Source: Prochlorococcus sp. AG-363-C20
Lineage (GTDB): Bacteria > Cyanobacteriota > Cyanobacteriia > PCC-6307 > Cyanobiaceae
Direction: 5' to 3'
Assembly: GCA_003280295.1 (NCBI GenBank)
Contig: QCFI01000009.1
Location: forward strand, 1-61,261
Length of the DNA stretch: 61,261 nucleotides
Under the pieces are notes generated by a model. The model was not told the origin of the DNA. It saw nothing but the letters and a program-made list of their open reading frames with translations, and searched no databases. Both the position numbers and the translations under genes were made by a program. Below are positions 56,399 through 61,261 of the stretch, one piece after another (the first letter of the stretch is position 1; the number at the start of each line of letters is the position of its first letter).

Positions 56399-56854
56399 TT
56401 AAATTTGAAGCTCTTTTAGGATTTTTATTGCTTCTTTAATATGAGAAGAGCCATCTAAAAGATCTTTATATATATGACGAATTATTCCTTTAGAGTCAAT
56501 TATATAAGTAATTCTAGCATCAAGAAAGCCTAAAGACTTTTTAACTCCAAAAGCTGTTCTTAATGAATTATTATTATCATATAATAATGGATATTGGAGT
56601 TTATTCTTGTTAGAAAATATAAAATGACTTTCTTCACTTCCATTGCTAACCCCACAGACTTCAGCTCCAAGAATCTTAAACAGATCATATTTGTCTCGAA
56701 AGCCACAGACCTCAATTGTGCATCCAGGGGTATCATCCTTAGGGTAGAAAAATAATACTAATAAACGACCTTTGAATTCTTCATTAGTTCTATATTTACC
56801 TGATTGATCAATCAAGCAGAAATCAGGCACTAAATCACCAACTCGTAAAGTCAT
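56399..56854 (-). CDS. PrxQ/BCP-type peroxiredoxin
   Basis: A thiol peroxidase that reduces H2O2 and organic peroxides using thioredoxin. The peroxidatic Cys45 lies in FFYPKDDTPGCTIEVCGFRD, with the resolving Cys50 five residues later, the typical BCP/PrxQ arrangement; VSNGSEESHFIF follows. It is 151 residues long and full length. It stands alone on the minus strand in a plus-strand neighbourhood. Confidence 0.92.
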   Translation of the reverse strand: MTLRVGDLVPDFCLIDQSGKYRTNEEFKGRLLVLFFYPKDDTPGCTIEVCGFRDKYDLFKILGAEVCGVSNGSEESHFIFSNKNKLQYPLLYDNNNSLRTAFGVKKSLGFLDARITYIIDSKGIIRHIYKDLLDGSSHIKEAIKILKELQI

Positions 56855-57582
56855 ATAGAAAAAGAAATTGTGTAATAAGATTAATAAGGTTAAGTATAAT
56901 GCTTCAATATGCTTTCTTGTTGAATCTTTGATTAAACTAGTTGTACGAAAACATTATTCTACGAAAAGAAATACATTTTACTATTCAGTCCTAGGTTAAA
57001 ATTGGATTTTTTCAGATCTGCTTAAGCTAGAAGAATTCGCTGCCTAAGATCCATATTTTATAAGGTAATTAGATCCTAAATTGGAATTATAAATAAACTA
57101 TATAATTGAATTTATCTTAATTTGTTGATAAAGATTTATTAATTAATTTAGATTAAGAATCTCTAGTCTTATGCTTTAAGGGTTAATTAAAACAGAAAAG
57201 AAAATAAGAATTTTTCATTTTATTCTTATACGAAAAGAATTTACATGTAAGTAGAAATTTTAAGAAAGTTCTCTTTTGAAGCATAAAAAACTTGGGATTA
57301 ATTTAAATTGAAGCCAAGGGAGTGAAATCTTAAGGCGGACTTTAGTTATTTCCATATAGAAGCTGATTTGAGAATGATATACCCCAATCCTTTTTCTGAA
57401 TTTATAGCAAAACTTTAAAGCAATAATTGTCAGAAAGATTCAAAAGAAGCTTGATTAAGTTTTATAAGGCTGGGATTATCCCAATTATATTTATAAAAGA
57501 GGAGATAGTTGATAGGCCCTTTTCTGAAGAAAAAACGACCTACTGAAGACCTGCTATTTACGGATGAAAATTGAGGGGGTAT
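56855..57582. other. long intergenic region
   Basis: A 728-bp AT-rich stretch with no recognised gene. A 21-codon TTG frame near 57509 is preceded by GGAG but is too short to call. Confidence 0.4.
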
Positions 57583-57684
57583 ATGGTTTTTACAGCTGCA
57601 AGCAACATGTCAAATCTAAATAATTCATTTTGCTATGAATGGGTACTTTTTAAGGTTTGCAAAGTAGTTGAATATTATATTTAA
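57583..57684 (+). CDS. 33-residue small protein before the DUF1499 gene
   Basis: ATG 57583 encodes MVFTAASNMSNLNNSFCYEW, then VLFKVCKVVEYYI. The strong ribosome site GAGGGGG lies four bases upstream. It ends 20 bp before the DUF1499 gene and may be coupled to it. No domain was recognised; the shorter MSNLNN start is also possible. Confidence 0.45.
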   Translation: MVFTAASNMSNLNNSFCYEWVLFKVCKVVEYYI

Positions 57685-57704
57685 TTCATGGTTCTTATTT
57701 AAAG

Positions 57705-58043
57705 ATGCCGCTGACTAAATCAGGTACACTTTCGCCATGTCTCATTAAAACTAATTGTACTTTAGTTGAATGGAGCTTTAAAAATGTCAATCAGACTTAT
57801 GAAAAGCTAATAATCATTGCTTCTACGCTTCCCAGAACAATAGTCTTGGAGCAGAACAATAGTTACTGGCATGGTGTTTGCAGAAGCTTGATTTTTCGAT
57901 TCCCTGACGATCTTGAAATTTTGAAACAGTCTAAAAAAGGAATTATTCAAGTCAGGTCTTCTTCTAGAATTGGAATTGGCGATCTTGGTGTGAATAGAAA
58001 AAGAGTTAATAGTCTTTATGAGCAGTTAAAGCAAATGGATTGA
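57705..58043 (+). CDS. DUF1499 family protein
   Basis: A 112-residue protein. The C-terminal block IIQVRSSSRIGIGDLGVNRK, then RVNSLYEQLKQ, is the DUF1499 signature (RSxSRxGxxDLGxNRKRV); the N-terminal half (TKSGTLSPCLIKTNCTLVEW) fits the same family. Its function is unknown; members are found in cyanobacteria and plastids. It starts at ATG 57705. Confidence 0.8.
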   Translation: MPLTKSGTLSPCLIKTNCTLVEWSFKNVNQTYEKLIIIASTLPRTIVLEQNNSYWHGVCRSLIFRFPDDLEILKQSKKGIIQVRSSSRIGIGDLGVNRKRVNSLYEQLKQMD

Positions 58044-58442
58044 TGATTTGCTATCTAATATTAGCCAGACGCTATGAAAACTTATATAAGATAATAAATA
58101 AACCTAAGAATATAATAAATTGTTTAAATTAACTTAACAAAGGAGAAATACCTCGCCTTTGATAACAGAAACTTTTTTATTTAACTCTTTGCATTTACTA
58201 TTTAATACATGGGATAATTAATTGAAGTCCTAGTACTTTTAACCTTGTTTTACTATCAATAAATTAATATAATAAAGATTAACTACTGGCTAATAAGAAA
58301 AAAATATTTAGGAGAGAGAATAGACCTTGAGATCTGCTAGGAGGCCTAAGCCCGATCTTCTATTAGTCTATTTGTACTACAAGCAAAGCTGTTGTATAGA
58401 AAGTAAATAGAAGATGGAGCTTTTTTCCTCGACTATGAACTG
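58044..58442. other. leader region of the CrtISO-GltD fusion gene
   Basis: A 399-bp spacer. It contains the nested inverted repeats at 58319-58372 and no other recognised gene. Confidence 0.45.
58319..58372 (+). promoter_or_regulatory. structured RNA-like element upstream of the fusion gene
   Basis: Outer arms AATAGAC (58319-58325) and GTCTATT (58366-58372) enclose inner pairs GATC/GATC, GC/GC and TAGG/CCTA around an AGG loop, separated by one- to two-base bulges. The element would fold as one irregular stem. It lies about 70 bp before the start codon of the fusion gene. It could be a leader structure, a terminator of upstream transcription, or a small RNA. Confidence 0.35.
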
Positions 58443-61261
58443 ATGTATGTCTTAGAAAGAGATTTTTTATTGCCTTCTTATGATGTTTTAGTCATCGGAG
58501 CAGGAATAGGTGGATTAACAGCAGCTGCTCTTCTTGCTAAACGTGGACTAAATGTCTTAGTTTTAGAGCAACATTATATCCCTGGAGGTTGTGCAAGTAT
58601 TTTTAGACGCAAGGGGTTTACTTTTGATGTAGGAGCCTCTTTATTTTTTGGTTTTGGAGAGAAAGGGTATAACCCTCATCAGTTTGTAATGAATGAGTTA
58701 GAAGAAGATATTACTTTATTTCCAATGGATGAGACTTTTACCATACACCTAGATAAAAGTACTAGGGTTTCTATGTATACAGATAGAAAAAAGTTTTGGA
58801 ATGAACTAATCAGTTGTTTCCCAAATGAATCAAGTCAAAAAAAATTACTTTTAACAGAGTTTGAGTCATTTTATAATCAATCTTTGGAAAGTTATGGTGG
58901 TCAGTTTTTTGCTCCTGCAGAAACGCCTCCGGATCATGGTAAAAATTTATTATTAACTCGCCCTTTGTATTTGATTAGGCTAATTAGATATTTGCTATCA
59001 ACTCAAGAACAATTATTTCGAAGATATGTAAAAGATCAGAAGTTTTTGGATTTATTTACTCTATTCAATAAAAATATGACCACCTGTGGTCTTGATCAAA
59101 CCCCTGCAATTGCAGGGCCTATGATTCATGTAGAATCTTATACTGGCGGTTGTTATTATGCTCAAGGTTCACCGCAGGTATTAGCGAATAAGCTCGAAAA
59201 ATCAATACATAAGTTTGGCGGGCAAATACTTTATCGACATACTGTTAATAAAATTTTAATAGAAAATGGAAAGGCTATAGGCTGTCAATTAGATAATGGA
59301 ATACAGATAAAATCAAACTTAGTGGTTTCAAACGCCACAATTTGGAATCTTTATGGAAAATTGATTGATAAAGAAAATATAAGTAATCGAAAAAGAAAAT
59401 GGGCTAAGAAATTCCGGCCAAGTTATAGTATTTTTGGAGTATATCTAGGTGTGAACTCTTCAGTTATACCTAGTGAAATAAAACCTACTCAAATTCTACC
59501 TTATACAGATGGAGGTAAGCCAAGTTATTTAACTGTATATATAACATCTTTGTTGGACCCAGAAGCTTCTCCAGAAGGTACACATTCAATTTGTATATTT
59601 TTGCCTGAGTCAACTCCTGAAAGGACTACACCAACAGATGGGAAAGATAAATATCAAAATAAATTTTATAGAGAGAGAAAGAAAAAGAAAGCAGAAGAAA
59701 TTATTGACTACTTAGATAAAAATTATTTCCCAGAACTTAAAAGAAATATAATAGTTAAAGAGATTGCTACACCCCAAACCATTCAACGTTACACACTAAA
59801 AAGTGCTGGAGCTATAGGTGGTCCACAGGTCAATATGAGACAAAGTTATATGAGCCGTCTTGCGGCAAGAAGTGATTGGAAAGGATTGTATTGTGTAGGT
59901 GACTCTACAAGTCAAGGAATCGGAGTTGTATCTGTTACTGTTTCTGCAATTAGCGCTGTAAATGCAATCTTAGAAGATTTAGGTAAGGATAAATATAACC
60001 CCTCAAAGAGTTATAGCGATGGATATGTTCACTTTAAGAAATTTTCAAAAGAAAAAGAATTAAATAAAATAGACAATATTAATAAAAATAATGGAAAATC
60101 AAATAAGCCAGAATATTGTTGTTTATCCCCTAGATGTGTATATGCTTGTCCAGATAATACTCATAATGGTCATATTTCTAGATTGGTAGAAGCATCAAAT
60201 TGGATAGGTGCAGCTCAAGTATTAAGAGACCTTAATCCATTTTCAGAAACTTGTTCATACCTTACAGCCAATGATGATTTTTGCAGTGAAAGCTGCTCTA
60301 AAACACTTTGTCCAGAATCCCCATATAAAATTAAATCATTAAACCGTTATATATGTGAAAAATTGCCAAATTATAGGCCAACAATAGCATCAAAAAATAA
60401 TAAGAAAATTGGAATTGTTGGTGCAGGGCCTGCTGGTTTGAGCTGTGCACATTATTTAGCTCGTCTTGGTTATTCCGTTGACTTATTCGAGCAAAGAGAA
60501 GAAGCAGGTGGAATGTTGATTTTGACAAGGAAGTCTTCTATGGTTCCAACTTCTGTAATCAATAGGGAAATATCAAATTTATTATTGCCATCTATAAGCA
60601 TTTATTATAAACAGACTTTAGGGATTGATATAACTATAAATAGCTTAAAAGATCAATACGAAGCAGTTTTTCTTGCTTGTGGACTTGGCGAGTCTTTCGC
60701 TCCAATTAATTATAAATACAATTTAAATGATTTAACTCATGGCTTGCCTTTCCTGGATGGATTGGAGAACAATAAAGAGTTAGTTAATGATAAAATTCTT
60801 ACAATTATAGGACTTAATTCGTTTTCTTTGATTTTAGCAAAACTATCTATAACTTATGGTGCTAAAAAAATAAATATTCTTACTGAAAAGACAGACTCTA
60901 ATATAATTAGCTATTTAAAACGATTAAAAGAACTGAATGAACCTCGAATAAAGCATTATAATCAGCTTGAACCATTAGATTTAAATAATTTATCTCTCAA
61001 TTCCCATCAAGTGATTGATGCTAGTGAAAAATCATTCGCGATAGAATCAAGCTTAATAAAGCATTTATTTGAAAGCGCCGAACAGATTCCAGTTGACCCA
61101 TGCTGCTTTAGAACAATGCTTTTACAAGGGCATAGCAATGTTTTTGTGGGAGGAGGAATGCTTCAAGGCTCTTGTAGCTTGACTGACGCCGCTAAAGATG
61201 GAAGAAACGCGGCCCTACTAATTCACGAGAGACTTGGAGCAGAGCAGACGAGCTCGTCTAT
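58443..61261 (+). CDS. CrtISO/RetSat-like FAD enzyme fused to a GltD-like Fe-S oxidoreductase (3' truncated)
   Basis: One frame is open from ATG 58443 to the window edge (939 codons, stop not reached). Residues 1 to about 525 match the carotene isomerase/retinol saturase group: N-terminal FAD motif DVLVIGAGIGGLTAAALLAK, LEQHYIPGGCASIFRRKGF, TFDVGASLFFGFG, and near residue 475 YCVGDSTSQGIGVVSVTVSA. A lysine-rich linker follows. From about residue 555 the sequence matches the GltD family: Cys-rich CCLSPRCVYACPDNTHNGHI, CSYLTANDDFCSESCSKTLC, then a second dinucleotide fold KIGIVGAGPAGLSCAHYLAR (about 655) with LFEQREEAGGM, and a C-terminal NVFVGGGMLQGSCSLTDAAK. GltD-type modules pass electrons from NAD(P)H through FAD and Fe-S centres. 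The fusion suggests a carotenoid- or lipid-desaturating enzyme with its own electron supply; this is inference. Frame checks at several points show one continuous frame. Confidence 0.82.
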   Translation, partial: MYVLERDFLLPSYDVLVIGAGIGGLTAAALLAKRGLNVLVLEQHYIPGGCASIFRRKGFTFDVGASLFFGFGEKGYNPHQFVMNELEEDITLFPMDETFTIHLDKSTRVSMYTDRKKFWNELISCFPNESSQKKLLLTEFESFYNQSLESYGGQFFAPAETPPDHGKNLLLTRPLYLIRLIRYLLSTQEQLFRRYVKDQKFLDLFTLFNKNMTTCGLDQTPAIAGPMIHVESYTGGCYYAQGSPQVLANKLEKSIHKFGGQILYRHTVNKILIENGKAIGCQLDNGIQIKSNLVVSNATIWNLYGKLIDKENISNRKRKWAKKFRPSYSIFGVYLGVNSSVIPSEIKPTQILPYTDGGKPSYLTVYITSLLDPEASPEGTHSICIFLPESTPERTTPTDGKDKYQNKFYRERKKKKAEEIIDYLDKNYFPELKRNIIVKEIATPQTIQRYTLKSAGAIGGPQVNMRQSYMSRLAARSDWKGLYCVGDSTSQGIGVVSVTVSAISAVNAILEDLGKDKYNPSKSYSDGYVHFKKFSKEKELNKIDNINKNNGKSNKPEYCCLSPRCVYACPDNTHNGHISRLVEASNWIGAAQVLRDLNPFSETCSYLTANDDFCSESCSKTLCPESPYKIKSLNRYICEKLPNYRPTIASKNNKKIGIVGAGPAGLSCAHYLARLGYSVDLFEQREEAGGMLILTRKSSMVPTSVINREISNLLLPSISIYYKQTLGIDITINSLKDQYEAVFLACGLGESFAPINYKYNLNDLTHGLPFLDGLENNKELVNDKILTIIGLNSFSLILAKLSITYGAKKINILTEKTDSNIISYLKRLKELNEPRIKHYNQLEPLDLNNLSLNSHQVIDASEKSFAIESSLIKHLFESAEQIPVDPCCFRTMLLQGHSNVFVGGGMLQGSCSLTDAAKDGRNAALLIHERLGAEQTSSS

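Noticed and set aside
59997-60111. A frameshift or gene boundary between the CrtISO-like and GltD-like halves
   Set aside because: Frame positions before and after the linker agree and no stop codon occurs, so a true fusion is preferred.

Overview
The window looks like the chromosome of a marine picocyanobacterium, most likely a low-light-adapted Prochlorococcus. The support is: AT-rich DNA; a psbD-psbC operon with the classical overlap; Ycf4, PetM and Ycf39; a three-part transhydrogenase; a cobalamin-pathway CobQ; and many very small proteins of the kind found in this group. No rRNA or tRNA gene was seen. The strain assignment is inference from composition and gene order.

The layout has four parts. 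(1) About 0-24.3 kb is an AT-rich accessory island. It opens with the end of a repeat-rich coiled-coil membrane protein. It then has a minus-strand set for nonulosonic (sialic/legionaminic-type) acids: a CMP-transferase, a hydrolysing UDP-GlcNAc 2-epimerase and a LegB-like dehydratase, but no synthase or aminotransferase. A K+ channel and small proteins follow. A plus-strand block then holds a glycosyltransferase fused to a degenerate cytidylyltransferase, a radical SAM/SPASM enzyme, a tight operon (pyruvate-aldolase fusion, KdsB-like CMP-transferase, HAD phosphatase), a large possible glycosyltransferase, and two tandem LdpA-like proteins, only one of which keeps its two 4Fe-4S motifs. A TPR-methyltransferase, a TPR protein and a membrane glycosyltransferase close the island. 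(2) About 24.6-53.1 kb is core chromosome: cobQ-ferredoxin, maf, psbDC, ycf4, cyclophilin, ilvH, trm1, petM, ycf39, an IF-1 protein, a helicase, pntA1/A2/B, dxr, an NSS transporter, cysS, polA, an HlyD-like adaptor and ychF. (3) About 53.1-58.1 kb is loosely packed. It holds tiny genes, at least one pseudogene with an in-frame stop, a probable frameshifted gene, a PrxQ/BCP peroxiredoxin and a DUF1499 protein. (4) From 58.4 kb to the window end runs one open frame joining a CrtISO/RetSat-like FAD enzyme to a GltD-like Fe-S/NAD(P)H oxidoreductase module.

The most unusual material is the CMP-sugar-acid operon at 10.9-14 kb with its neighbours, the LdpA-like pair at 16.3-18.3 kb, the CrtISO-GltD fusion at the right edge, and several small genes interrupted by stops or a frameshift. 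Functions come from motifs recognised by eye; no database search was possible.
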